NCBI GenBank assembly: GCA_903813345.2
Contig: CAIIXF020000012.1
Coordinates: 36,564,528 to 36,628,527, forward strand
DNA from: Owenia fusiformis
Taxonomy: Eukaryota; Annelida; Polychaeta; Sabellida; Oweniidae
Reading direction: 5' to 3'
DNA: 64,000 nt
This document shows positions 44,901 to 55,385 of this stretch, piece after piece. The notes below the pieces were generated by a model, which was given only the letters and a program-made list of their open reading frames with translations, had not been told where the DNA came from and ran no database searches. Position numbers and translations under genes: made by a program. Within the stretch, counting starts at the first letter, position 1. Every line of letters starts with the position of its first letter.

Positions 44901-47195
44901 TATCCTATCGTTCACGGAGCTTTTATTTAAACTCCGTTCACGAGTATACTTGTTTTTGGGCTATTATCCCAAAGATTAATGATTATATAAGGTTGCATAA
45001 TCATGATTTTGCGCTGTCATTTCGTAACATTATCTCATGATTACGTAATCGTTTCTTTGGTATACAATTACGCAGCTCTGATCGATAGATAGCCGTCTCC
45101 CCATGCCAAAAGGTTAAATTGTAATATGTTATATTTTATGTAATAAAATCTATAAAAACGTAGACATGTTCTTTGGATATAAATTGTGATTTAACAAGTA
45201 ATTTGTTAAATCTGGTTTATATCACAGAGAACGGTGTCTGTCCTACCAGCCCAATTAAACGTCTATTGACAGATCCAATTAGGCCGAGACAATAACTTAT
45301 CTTAATGCTATACCACCTGTCCTGTAGTAGTTTGGTTTACACAGTTTCAGCTTCGCATCTTGAGGAAGTCGGACGCTTACCCGCCATGCTAGGCTTAAAC
45401 AATAATCGATGAACCAAAAATTCTTCTGTAGCGGTTTTAAATTGAATATACTGTTACTTTAAAGTTAGTTGCAAGTGAAGATTTATCTAAGACACAATAA
45501 CAGATTGAAATATCAAAAATCTCTACCGAAATTAATGCCGCCACAAATATGAGAAAATATTGAAAAATTCATGTCCATGACATACTTATAATGAACATTA
45601 CTCATTGAGCCTTCCTATATTTATTGCTAGGTCCAACGAAGCATACCCAAACGCGGCCATATTGTTTACAGACGGTCGTACAATTTCGCAGAGGTTTGCT
45701 CCTGAAACAAAGAGACAGGCAAGGAATGCTGAAGTGTCTGACATAGAGATACATGTAGTGGATGTGCCTCATCGGTAAGTATCACTATGCAAAATACACG
45801 AATTGATATAGCAGATGATATACATGTATGTATGACAGGAAAACAATGCTGACATGTCTGACATAGAGATACATGTAGTGGATGTGCCTCATCGGTGAGT
45901 ATCATCCTTTGAAAAATGACTAAATACAATGCAGGAAAATAAACACTGCATACTCGCTTACTATTATAGTCTAGTGCTTTCTTCCGAAAGACGAAAAACG
46001 ATCCTGAAAATTGAACATTTAAAGATCTGATAGAGACCTTGACAATCAAAGATGCAACAATACATGGGGTATCCCTTTAAATAAAACTTATAATTTGTAA
46101 TGATAATGATATTATTTTTGTGGATTTTGGGTGTTAGCTTGTCTTCGCAGAAGCAAAAACGCTGAACAGCAGGAAGATGAAGTCCTGTAATGTATTGTGA
46201 CACGAATCAGTATTTTTGTCTTCAGGCAAGGTTTGGGTGATTTGGCTGATGAGTTCGACGAGTTGCCAACAAGACCACAACTTTTGTATAATCTCACAGA
46301 ACCTGAACACATCGATAGCATTGTACAGGACATAAAGAGGAGATACAATTGTGACAGACCAGACTTTGGCTCGCAAAGAGATGAACAGTCGTCAGGTAGA
46401 TTTCTCGTTATGTCTTTTTTGTTGAGGTTAATGCACCAGCTTTATTATGTTCTCTTTCTAATAAGAACTTATTTAGATAGGTTAATACCATAGACATGTT
46501 ACGATAGAAGCAATGTTTATACCCATTCCAATCTTCTGTATCTTTTTCAGTACCAGGTGAATATGAATCGAAATAAAAGCTCTTGATTTTGTTGTCTTGT
46601 ATTTGAAACAGGTTGTGCAAACGTTGTCTTTTGTATTGATATAAGCTGCTCTATTGATCGTACAAACGTAACCAGGGCTATCAAAATAGCAAAGGATATC
46701 ATAGACGCATCAGAATTTCGTCACAATTATGGAGCATTTACATATGATAACAACACCGTGGGCTCTGTACCATATTTCACTGATACGAGTGCAGAATTGA
46801 ACAACCTTAATTCCGAAACGAAAGCTTGCAAGACAAGAACAAACCGAGCAATAACCTATGCCAGGAAGAATTTCTTCAATAATAATTCTTCTTCAAACGT
46901 GCTTATTATATTCGGCGATGGCAATGAATCCCCTTGGCGTGAAAACAAGTTTGCGATAGAAAACGCCAAAGACTTTACCAGTAATAACAAAGGGACGCTT
47001 ATATGGGTCATTCTCACTAGCAACCGAGATAATACAACTAGAATACGTGGAATAGAGGAGCAGATTAAAGTTGTAGCTTCAGTAAATAATATAGGAACGA
47101 AATTAATCCTTGAACATAACGATCCGGATGTTGCAACAGTAATCGCTGATTATTTGGACAGACATTTTCCAAGATGCTCGGAGTCATCTGAATAA
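35790..47195 (+). CDS. Gene C: secreted double-vWA-domain protein (7 coding exons)
   Basis: Predicted 487-aa protein from exons 35790-35952, 37893-37976, 38765-38947, 44698-44833, 45631-45774, 46226-46395 and 46612-47195, with an open frame across all junctions. Signal peptide MALVKLAWAYVIIKVCTA, short TTSPKPEDKP linker, vWA1 from about 83 with D92-x-S94-C-S96, C166-K-T and FTDG, then vWA2 with CIDISCSI, KACKTRT and IIFGDG. It is the nearest paralogue of gene B. Exons 1, 4, 5, 6 and 7 have identical lengths in the two genes; exons 2 and 3 differ by whole codons. Exon 5 is almost identical at DNA level while exon 4 is only about three quarters identical. Intron 3 is swollen by a 4-kb minisatellite and a nested MITE. 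Donor of exon 1 (GTTAGT) is weak but its position matches gene B. Confidence 0.85.
36297..37590. mobile_element. Possible DNA element with about 60-bp inverted ends
   Basis: Left end ATACCCACGGTGTCCAACCC..CTTACATGCA..GCGTTTCATT faces right end AATGATACGCC..TGCATGTAAG..GTTTGGGTTGGACACCGTGAT. The 1.3-kb interior has no transposase. It sits in gene C intron 1. Confidence 0.5.
37893..37976 (+). CDS. Gene C exon 2: linker
   Basis: After TTGATTTGTAG the phase-1 frame gives TLKGTSRITTSPKPEDKPID..MFDPSVG. Twenty-eight codons, phase 1 both sides, donor GTAAAT. Confidence 0.65.
38765..38947 (+). CDS. Gene C exon 3: vWA1 metal motif
   Basis: After TTATTTTCAG the frame reads ACLDLMIVIDVSCSIKQEDR..IRVGLVRYSQTLEQVFRLG. 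Sixty-one codons, two more than gene B, phase 1 both sides. Confidence 0.9.
39110..43231. repeat. 60-bp minisatellite, about 68 units (gene C intron 3)
   Basis: Units of 60 bp around TTTCGTGTATTCTGTCATTA, TTGAATAGCAAGTGAACTCT and GGAGTGAATGTGAGGACAGG. The left end is degenerate. Lines 39661-41040 and 41041-42420 are near-identical, a 23-unit (1380-bp) higher-order duplication. The period keeps minus-strand frames of 961 and 416 codons open; these are rejected as genes. Confidence 0.95.
43240..43475. repeat. Degenerate repeat of GACAACTCATCCCC, plus orientation arm
   Basis: About fifteen copies of a 14-20-bp word GACAACTCATCCCCTA with changes. The reverse complement of the same repeat occurs at 44505-44650, so the two arms face each other across about 1 kb. 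Confidence 0.75.
43894..44389. mobile_element. Diverged second copy of the long-TIR foldback MITE
   Basis: Ends CACTTGTACTCCACTCGATT and AATTGAGTGGAGTACCAGTG are inverted. Internal blocks (CTTATTTCACACGTT.TAGGC, ATGTTTAAGAAAAT, GACAACAGAATC) match 22379-22912. It is more decayed than that copy and lies between the two arms of the GACAACTCATCCCC repeat. Confidence 0.7.
44505..44650. repeat. GGGGATGAGTTGTC repeat, inverted arm
   Basis: Reverse-complement copies of the word at 43240-43475 (AGGGGATGAGTTGTCTAG and variants). It ends about 50 bp before gene C exon 4. Confidence 0.75.
44698..44833 (+). CDS. Gene C exon 4: vWA1 Thr motif
   Basis: Acceptor CATTCATTGAAG. Encodes DDHGESDVIEHAVRTMN..LGCKTHTHTVLKELYTTYF..GDR. 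136 nt, same as gene B but about 30 bases differ. Donor GTAAAA. Confidence 0.8.
44834..45630. other. Gene C intron 4
   Basis: No repeat or exon recognised. It does not resemble gene B intron 4, which fits the sharp start of similarity at exon 5. Confidence 0.4.
45631..45774 (+). CDS. Gene C exon 5: vWA1 Asp motif
   Basis: After TTATTGCTAG the frame RSNEAYPNAAILFTDGR..IHVVDVPHR is the same as in gene B except one residue (R for K near KRQAR). 144 nt, phase 2 both sides, donor GTAAGT. Confidence 0.9.
45839..45894 (+). pseudogene. Partial tandem copy of gene C exon 5
   Basis: The last 56 nt of exon 5 are repeated 120 bp downstream, again with an AG before and GTGAGT after. The frame does not fit either neighbouring exon. 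Gene B carries two such copies, this gene one. Confidence 0.75.
46226..46395 (+). CDS. Gene C exon 6: last vWA1 helix and linker
   Basis: After TTGTCTTCAG the frame gives RQGLGDLADEFDELPTRPQL..EHIDSIVQDIKRRYNC, then RPDFGSQRDEQSSG. 170 nt, phase 2 to 1, donor GTAGAT. Confidence 0.85.
46612..47195 (+). CDS. Gene C exon 7: complete second vWA domain
   Basis: After TTTGAAACAG one exon encodes GCANVVFCIDISCSI, YGAFTYDNNTVGSVPYF, KACKTRTNRAITYA, NVLIIFGDGNE, GTLIWVILTSNRD and ends FPRCSESSE with TAA. Same 584-nt length as gene B exon 7. An extra Cys (FCID) is present in strand 1. Confidence 0.9.
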
Positions 47196-47196
47196 A
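47191..47196 (+). terminator. Polyadenylation signal overlapping the gene C stop
   Basis: AATAAA contains the TAA stop at 47193-47195. Gene B shows the same kind of overlap. Confidence 0.4.
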
Positions 47197-47319
47197 CAAT
47201 TTCCGGTAGATCACAGTTGGACACGTCAATTGTAATTATACTGTACACATAAACTTTAGAATGAACTTACGTAAAAAAAACTATCTATACATGCTTTGCT
47301 TTTTTGTTTGTTTTAGTGA

Positions 47320-47810
47320 AACTACATGTAAAGCCTCAGATACGGCGACCGTACGGTCTATCATTTCTGCGGTCAGTAACAGTTCTACCGTCACCGTATA
47401 ATTTCTGCGGACAGATTATTTAGCATTCACATTTGCTCCGGCAGGCGTATAGCGTATTTTGATTTTGAGGAGACATAAAAAGTCCAGTTGCCGTACGGCA
47501 CCCGGGTGTAATTTTCTTGACAAAACCCAATGTAGACGCACGGCCGCTGCAATGAGGACTTACGGCTAACCCATGGTACAAATAGATCGATTGCAACCCA
47601 TAAAATCCAAGAGCAGTCGCAAGTCGACCGTACGCCCGATACGCGGCCATCGTGCAACCGTTCTGCGGTCTTGCCACGGCCAATTACGATGTTCGCAGAA
47701 ATGAAAATAGTTACAGCTCCAAGTTATAATTTTTACGGCGAGCCTACGGCCTGTTTGAAAACTGAATAGCTCATACGGAGACTGCAAAGAGACTACCGTT
47801 TTCTTGAGCT
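47320..47810. mobile_element. CpG-rich repeat-like island rich in TACGG words
   Basis: Against AT-rich surroundings this stretch is rich in CG and in words such as CCGTACGG, TACGGCG, GACCGTACG and CTGCGG. TTCTGCGG recurs at 47367 and 47403 and CGTTCTGCGG at 47660. CACATTTGCTCCG at 47429 also occurs in the MITE at 6722. It probably is a dispersed element; ends are not clear. Frames on the minus strand are not recognised. Confidence 0.4.
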
Positions 47811-47999
47811 CGGCATAGTTTATTGATTAATTGATGTACAGTCGTAGAAAAAATATTACTGGGCTTTTACTAATAGCTTCATGTACTTTTGTTATGTTAG
47901 TGCTTTATCTTTGGATGTCCAATGGGATTGGTGGCTCAAATTATGTGATTGGTGAAATGATATGATTAATAGATTTGCTAGATTGTAAGAATCGCCCAT

Positions 48000-48720
48000 T
48001 TAAACTCTTAAAGATTATATCAAGCAGTGATTATATTATGCATTACAAGGAGAACTGTGACGCTGCAGTCAGTCACGCACCCACGCTCGATTATGCAATG
48101 CGTCTTATCGTATCGTTTAATGACATATTATTAGTAAGAAGGATGTTTGTGTCGATGAGTAATTGATCTTGGGAATCAAGATAATGTGAACCACCACTGT
48201 TATAAAGCATGTTTTCCTTTTTGAACTAGAACATCTTAGCTCTCCATGATAAACTCTCATAACGTTACCGCATCAGCCTGATCAAGTTCAAATATCAAAG
48301 CATTGTGTCAAATAAAAAGTGCTTTAATTCGATGAAAACTCAAAATTCGAAATCAACAATTTCGTCCGCCATCTTGAATGCGAAGGTGACGGTAGTTACA
48401 TACGCTTGATATCCACCAGTGATCCTAAGGATCGCCCATTTATCAAGCAGTGTACATGCATTATATTATTTATTGGAAGAGATTGTGACGTTGCAGTCAG
48501 TCACGCACGCTCATTATGTATCGCGTCTTATCCTATCGTTTAATGACATATTATTAGTAACAAGGATGTTTGTATTTCAGATACATTCGAATTCCAAAAA
48601 TAAATGAAAGAGAATTGTAATATTGTACTCAGTCACGCAACCTCATTATACACTGCCTCGCCTTATTATATCTGATGACATATTTATAGAAACAAGGATG
48701 TTTGTATTACAGATAGGATC
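48000..48720. repeat. Diverged repeats downstream of gene C
   Basis: A block of about 150 bp (ATCAAGCAGTG..TGACG.TGCAGTCAGTCACGCA..CGTTTAATGACATATTATTA..AAGGATGTTTGT) is present at 48015, 48432 and, shorter, 48608. A remnant may lie near 50525. Confidence 0.7.
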
Positions 48721-48939
48721 CGTTACCTAATGTACCTGAAGGTGCCCCCAAAGGTTTCATTGAAAATAATATGAAAATAGTAACTTTTATCAATTATGAA
48801 CACATCAAAAATGAAATAAGGTCATTTGGATTAAAAGTAAGGTCATTCAGTGCATTTAATTTTGACTATGCAAATCATTCTAAATATCATTTTAGGGGTA
48901 CGTAGTCTTCAGTCATGATAATTTTAAGCATGTTGACCA

Positions 48940-49350
48940 TTCCTCAATAAATATATCAAAACATCGTTAAGGTAGAACACAAAGGGCAACATATTGAAAA
49001 CACATATCATAAAAAAACTTAAAATATATTGTGAAAAAATGAACCTTAATACATATGTTGTCTACAATAGTACCATGATCACCTCAGTTGTTATATAGAA
49101 GGCATTTAACCTAGAGGGTATATTAAAATATAATTCAGGTGGGACATGAAGGGCAACATACTGAAAACACAAATCATAAATAACCCCTAAAAATAATATA
49201 TCATATGATAAAATGTACCTTGTTAAATGTGTTCTGAACAATAGTACCCTGATCACCCTTGTTGTTTACTGTAGCTTTAACCTAGGTATTCAACCTAGAT
49301 ATTATGTCAAAACATCATTGAAGATAGAGTAGAACACAAAGAGCAACAGT
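48940..49350. repeat. About 175-bp tandem repeat, 2-2.5 units
   Basis: AAGGGCAACATA.TGAAAACACA.ATCATAAA and the later ACAATAGTACC.TGATCACC recur at 48985/49066 and 49150/49240, with a partial third unit near 49335. Confidence 0.7.
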
Positions 49351-49639
49351 TGAAAATAGTTGCGACTTTTCATTGCATCATATTTTTATTTGGCATCGCC
49401 AAAGAAATTAAAACAATGATAGATGACATAATGGTCTTAGTTTATTTCATATGAACACTTAAGTAGCAATTCAAACAAATGAGTAGCCGAAACATATCTT
49501 TTCGATTATCAGGCTCATTGCTTACATATCACATTTCTAAAAGTATACCCCATGAAGAAATTTTTGAAAAACATATTTTAAGTTACCTGTGATTTAATTT
49601 CTTTATGCAAATGACACGTGTTTTCTTTGATCTTGTTAT

Positions 49640-50010
49640 CATTGAAAATTGAATACACTGTTTAGAGGTTTGAACATGGTGCTCAGAATTATATATGGGA
49701 ACCCGGGTTGGATGGTTCTGTGGTGTGAAACGTTGATACAATCGCCATTGTAAATGACAGAGTTTGTTGGAAGGTTCAGTCCAGAATGTCTTTCCAAACA
49801 AGATTTTATATTTTCTATGTTGCACCTACCTTTAAGCAATTCATTCTTGACTATAACATTATTTCTTTTCACGTTAGATCATTGTTTTGGGATATATTGG
49901 GTTTGTTTTTTGACTGGTATGCACTTAGAGTTTGCTTTTTCTTGCTAAGTTTCATTATAACTTTTGGTCCTTTCCATTTGGCACTTGTGCTTAGATATTC
50001 ATGTTTGAAT
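49640..50010 (+). mobile_element. Fragment of the retroelement seen at 27.4-28.7 kb
   Basis: The plus strand near 49910-50010 encodes DWYALRVCFFLLSFIITFGP and LALVLRY, similar to the minus strand at 27430-27556. No reverse-transcriptase motif is present here. Confidence 0.45.
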
Positions 50011-50995
50011 TATAAAATAGTGTCAATACTAAACAATGAAGGTAAAATCAGAGGGGGTCTTGTTTGTGGAAGTACCTCAATCTGTGAATGAATGGAGAAG
50101 GGCATTCACTGTTTTCAACAAAAACACAACAGGGTATCTTTCAAAACAATAGGATTACTAACTATTTATGCATGAATGGCACATGATGAATGAAGCTAAG
50201 TAGATAAGGACACATTGTAGTTCTTATATTGACAAGTAAAAATTAAGTCTATCTACAGAACTCAAGATTTTAATCAAGGTTCTGTGAAAATATGTCAACA
50301 TTTCTCATTTTAAGAGTCAACATGACACGGGTTAAGAATCACTGTTAAAAACACCTTTTACCATATTTTCCACACTATTTTTGTGATTTTTTGAAATATA
50401 CTTGATAAAGATTCAAATTGCATAAAAATAATTCTGGAATTTTATTTTAACCCTTTCAGTATTTTTGTAAGTTCTTATAGGTTCACTAATAGGTACGGAT
50501 CCTTTAAATTTTATAACTAAAACAAAGTGAATTGTGAAGTTGTAGTCAATCGCGTATATTAATTATACATTGACTCATTTTCTATCGAAAATTCCCGACT
50601 TCTCCCGAAGAAACAAAATATCCAGATTCTTATTTTTCTCGACAGGCATGGGTTCCTGCGTAACGCCCTTTTTCATTAAGTAAAGGTAAGGTACTTGTTC
50701 TAAATTTTGCAATTCACATACGTTGATGCCTTGGTAAGGCCAACTACCCCTCTTTGCAAACACCATATTTGTATTATCTATAGATTAATTACTTTTAGTC
50801 TCGTTATCCAGATATTCTAAATAAAATCAGAATTTCTTGAAGTGAACTGTTTTAAAATATCCTTGATATGACCGTGACCTTGAGTACAATATACAAGAGG
50901 TAGAGGAGTGAATAAAACAATCAACTTGACAGTCAAGTAGAAATTATGAAATTGATGTATTCTAAAAATGACCTTTGGTATTTTAGAGTAATATA

Positions 50996-51801
50996 TCGGG
51001 TGTCCCAAAAATGAGACACTTTTTGACAAGTATTTTCTCGGCAACAGATGAATTTTTTTTAGGAAAATTTGTATAAAGTAGTCGTAGAGTATCGTTAGCA
51101 AGGTACAGAAATATGAAAAAGATCAGATTAATGTTATGTGAGTACTAAGAAATTCAAGATAGCATGTCAAAATAACCCATATCGGAGCAATGCAATGAGA
51201 ATTTCATCGCGTTTGTACCAAAAATGGGAAGCAATTTGACAAGTAATTTCTCAGAAATAGTTGAGCTTTAAATCATTTGAAAACTTTACTTGAGGCACGT
51301 TAGTGTATGTTCTGCTAGTGTTATGAATGTGTCATATATTGGCTTCATATTATGTGTGTATTGTTGAATTAAAGACAGTGTGTCAAAATAACCAATATTG
51401 AAGTAAGTCTCACTTATTAATTCTTTTTCAAGCAAAATACCTTCCGTATTTAATCTAACAATATCACCTCCAATGAATTTTGAGAATGAATGGATTTTGG
51501 ATATTTGGGAAGAATGAAATGAATTAAGTAGACATGACACACAGAGAAGCTATTTTGACTTATTTACAAATGCTATACAAATGCTGGTACAAACACTATA
51601 GAGGTCTCATTGCAGAGCTCCGGTATTTTGACATGCTATTTTGAATTTCTTATTTATCGCAGAATATTTACTGAATCTTTTTTATGTTTCCACAACTTGT
51701 TCATGATATTCATAGGCTAATTTGTACAAATTCTTAGTGAATTTAGTCGATCAGTTGCCGAGAATTACTTGGCAAAAATGTCTCAATTTTGGGACACCCA
51801 A
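50996..51801. mobile_element. Mariner-type foldback MITE with GGGTGTCCCAAAA ends
   Basis: Ends GGGTGTCCCAAAAATGAGAC and GTCTCAATTTTGGGACACCC are inverted and flanked by TA on both sides. The arms continue to pair for about 200 bp (ATAGCATGTCAAAATA against TATTTTGACATGCTAT, TTCTCGGCAAC against GTTGCCGAGAA). The unpaired centre, about 51230-51540, may be a later insertion. Confidence 0.75.
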
Positions 51802-51929
51802 TATTGCAATACATGTATATGAAATGGAGGGTTAGAATTAGCTATACGTTAATCAATGACCAAACAGTCTTACATGTGGCTCTTTGCATAGTGTTTATTA
51901 CATTACTCGCATTTCTCTGTGTAGGATTA

Positions 51930-52094
51930 ATAGTAGCACTAGCACATTTTTGTCGCCTACTTTGGTGTACCGAGAGAAACATCCAGTAAGAGTTTGTTCA
52001 TGAAGCATTTTCATACTTTAACTTGAAACAATTTGTGACACTCAATTCTTTGAGAAGTCAAAGTAGGCGACAAAAATGTGTGTGGGGTACTATA
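51930..52094. mobile_element. Small inverted-repeat element
   Basis: ACATTTTTGTCGCCTACTTT at 51944 and AAAGTAGGCGACAAAAATGT at 52060 are perfect inverted copies around a loop of about 95 bp, with TAGTA outside both arms. Confidence 0.6.
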
Positions 52095-53180
52095 GATATT
52101 ATATTTATATATAATAAATCAGTAAAAATATAGCTGAAACAGTACTTGTCAGTGTTCCTTATGCATACAAGTAATGTTGAACAGTTTCTTGATTCCATAC
52201 TCTGATAATTTACATTGATGACACGTTGACGCATTTTAAACTTCCGCTTTGTTATGTCTGATTAATTATGTCAATACTCTAAAGGAAATCATTTGTCTAG
52301 CAGTTAGTCCCAAGTATAGCTAAATAACTAATCTAAATCTTTTGAAATAATGTAGGTTGACGAAATCATCGAAACATTACCCTTTCCGTTATAATAATCT
52401 AAAGTCTAGTATTTTCCAAATGAACATAAATAGATAACCTTAATCAAATATTAATTCTTCATACAGATTTTTCAAAAATATTAGACCAAAATGATTTGTC
52501 ATAACTTCATTCTCGGGAGTTATAGTGGAAAGCCCTGTATGCTAAAACTATTCCGAAGTAACCATGATTTGGACTACAGAAAATAATTAAAAGATATATG
52601 CTGTGGAAAATTATAGAAATGGGAAGTATTTATGCAAAAAATGAGATATCAGTGGAAGAATGAAGTTGTGAGATTTACCGTTTTAACCCCTGAGTTTAAG
52701 TTTTTCTGTAGATGCAAGGTCGCCACTTTGAGCATGTCATCAAACTGAAATGATTTCAAAAGTCTTTGTTTGATCAAACTGAAACTTTCGGACATTATCA
52801 GACAATGGATCAAGATCAAATGTGCCAAATATAATGTGAAGTTTTTGAAACCCTGTATTATTATTCATACGAATAACCTTAACACTAATGTCTGCCGGGA
52901 GGGTCCTTATGGGTTTTATCAGTATCTTTTTGTTTTGCAAATGCCTCCATCCCTAGTTTGAGCCACAGAGGGATGACGTAAAAATCAAGGTGATTTGGGT
53001 GGAGGGGCAAAATTATAATCGTCAGAAGTTGATGCTAAAAAATATTTTTATTGATTTTATTGATTTTTTCTAATACTGTAGAAGATACAAAGTGATTATT
53101 TTTGCTCATTTTAAAAGACCGTCATTCAGCATATTGAATTCCCTTTCTAATGTGCTTTCGAGCAACTATTGACTATTTAA
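52095..53180. other. Intergenic, nothing recognised
   Basis: AT-rich with no exon, RNA or repeat that I can support. Confidence 0.35.
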
Positions 53181-53520
53181 TGAATTCCAAACTTAAGGTA
53201 AAATTCATTAAGTTGGCAAGTATTTGCGAATTTCGTTTTCCTCAACAATTTGAATGTATAAGCACAAATGCAAAAGGGAAGGGTGACTAAAAACTTTAAA
53301 GAAACCCAACAAGGAAAGTAAACTGTAAGTGTAATCTGTCATGAGAAAAGTAGACCCTATATTTCCCCAAATTTCACAATCCAGGACCAGAACACCAAGG
53401 GACATTTCATTCATACTGAAGTCATTACAATACATGTTAAAGAAAAATTGAAAAAATTGATAGCCAATACTCATAACATCAGAAATAGTTGTAGATACTA
53501 GTACTCATAAAATATCTCAA
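53181..53520 (-). mobile_element. Third fragment of the 27-kb retroelement
   Basis: ACCAGAACACCAAGGGA, TACTGAAGTCATTACAATAC and AGCCAATACTCATAACAT match 27631-27715 in the same orientation. No coding sequence remains. Confidence 0.55.
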
Positions 53521-53929
53521 AAAAGTCTCAAATGGTGTGGGAAAGATGACTATTTTCTTCAAAGAAATACTTTATGGATAAACATATGCTTTTTAAACGT
53601 TTGTAAATATATGTTTCCATGGTAAAAAGATTGTGATGATTATCTTATCTAATTTGTTTATCCTCCCTCCCACCCTCCCTCAATTATTCAATTTTACAAA
53701 TTCATGGTTGTTATACAAAATCATGAATCGAAAATATTTTAATTCCACGAAATTAAGCATTTGTCAACAACCCAACTCAATCACTGAATACAGACCTGCC
53801 AACCTAAAATGAAAAAGTGCAACACTGTGTGCCAGTCGATTGTTATCTGGTTGTACCTGGTATACAGTTTTATGTAAATTCGACACAGGAATTAAACATA
53901 CGTAAAATGTATATGAGGCGTCATACAAC

Positions 53930-54120
53930 CGGTCATAACAAACAAAGACTGTATTTTATATGCCCGCAGCGCAAGTCAGTTGCGTAATAATTAATAATGT
54001 TTCACCCTACATGTAGGTATCACGAAAAAGAACAATAAGTCAAGCAATGCAAATTACATAGTCACACATTTCAACAAAAACAACTCGTCCAAGCGCACCT
54101 ACACTCACATAATTCTTTAG
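53930..54120. repeat. Dispersed repeat R2, copy 2
   Basis: Matches 6385-6575 (TGCCCGC, GTTGCGTAATA, GTAGGTATCACGAAAAAGAA, AAGCGCACCTACACTCACAT). Function unknown. Confidence 0.5.
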
Positions 54121-55025
54121 AAGTAAGATGAAGCCATCGCTTCAATATATTTTTTTGCAATGACCAGTGACAAATACAATTGATCAGAATAATATTTACG
54201 CAGTGATTGCAAGGTCATTCTAATATAGAAAGTAACAGATACGTTAGATGTGATTGATGAATGGAAACACTTTTTAAGCCCCAATATTCAAACTGACTTT
54301 GTGTTAGTTATTTCTAGCCATTTAAGTATTCCCCTTTGGCCCCATCGCATACACACGGGTTATAAACTGCTAGATTTGAAAAATTGATAGCAAAAGATAA
54401 AATTTGATCAAGAATCAATTCTTAACAGGCTATCCGTATCCCAATTAATGTCGGTTAACTTTTCAAATCTCCCCCACAGCTGCTTGTTTATTGAAATTTT
54501 ACGGTTGAAAATAAGCTTGATTAGTGATTATTTAGATTTAATTCAGCTTTTTGCCAACTACTGACAATGTTTTCTAGCCCCTAGATTCAAATACACATTA
54601 AGTAGTTGTAAAGGTGGTTTAAAATATTAACCCCAAATCTTTGGGGTAGCTATCCGGGGCACTTAATTTGAAGATGGTCACTCATATAATTTCCCAGAAA
54701 TAATTGGACTTGGAGATATACATGTAGTTTCTGCTTATGGTAACTTCAGGAGATTGGTATGTTGTCATATACACAAAAACATGCGACCTCAGAAATGAGG
54801 AAGAATCCTTCGTGCACTTCTGAATATATCATCAAGTTAGCCTGTTTTCTTAAACCAATAAGTTTGCTTCTCATACGCCCTGATCTATGACTTGAATTAC
54901 TCTCATGTCGAATAAAATGAAACAACGCAAACAAGATTTGTCAAATATATGGTATATGTTTGATCTGCGAATCTGAATGTTTGATAATGTGTAGGTTGTA
55001 TAACATTTAGACCTTTGAATCAACA

Positions 55026-55033
55026 TATATAAG
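55026..55033 (+). promoter_or_regulatory. TATA box of vWA gene D
   Basis: TATATAAG about 30 nt upstream of a probable start region TCTCATTGG near 55055. Confidence 0.55.
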
Positions 55034-55055
55034 TCCGTCAGCTTGAAGCATTTGT

Positions 55056-55088
55056 CTCATTGGACAAAACACACCTGCGCACGGAAAG
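55056..55088 (+). other. Gene D 5' non-coding exon (putative)
   Basis: Bounded by the inferred start site and a strong donor AAAG/GTAAGG at 55089. It would join the acceptor at 55224, leaving 25 nt of UTR before the ATG. Genes B and C show the same acceptor just upstream of their ATG, so a non-coding first exon is shared by these three. Confidence 0.5.
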
Positions 55089-55249
55089 GTAAGGATTTGA
55101 AAACATTTTTGATAAAAGAAAGTAAACGGAATTTTCTTACATGGCAAAACTTCTAATTACAGATTTTATTCCATGAAACATTGAAAAAATGAACACAATT
55201 AAATAGTTGGTATTTCTTTTTTAGACACATCGAGTATCGGATTTGAAAC

Positions 55250-55385
55250 ATGCGATTGTTACTTGCATTTTGTGCCATATTGGTAAAGCATACGAATGAC
55301 TGTGGTGCATTTGACATACGAGCTCCTATCAACAAGGGAAACATAAATAAAGCTGGAATAAATCCGAAAAGCGGTTTATCAGGAT
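55250..55385 (+). CDS. Gene D exon 1: signal peptide
   Basis: Acceptor TCTTTTTTAG ends at 55224. Encodes MRLLLAFCAILVKHTNDCG then FDIRAPINKGNINKAGINPK. Donor GTACGT at 55386, phase 1. Unspliced, the frame stops ten codons later. Confidence 0.7.

Noticed and set aside
47420-47787. Three overlapping minus-strand frames in the CpG-rich island
   Set aside because: High CG content lowers stop frequency; three frames are open together and none shows a domain.
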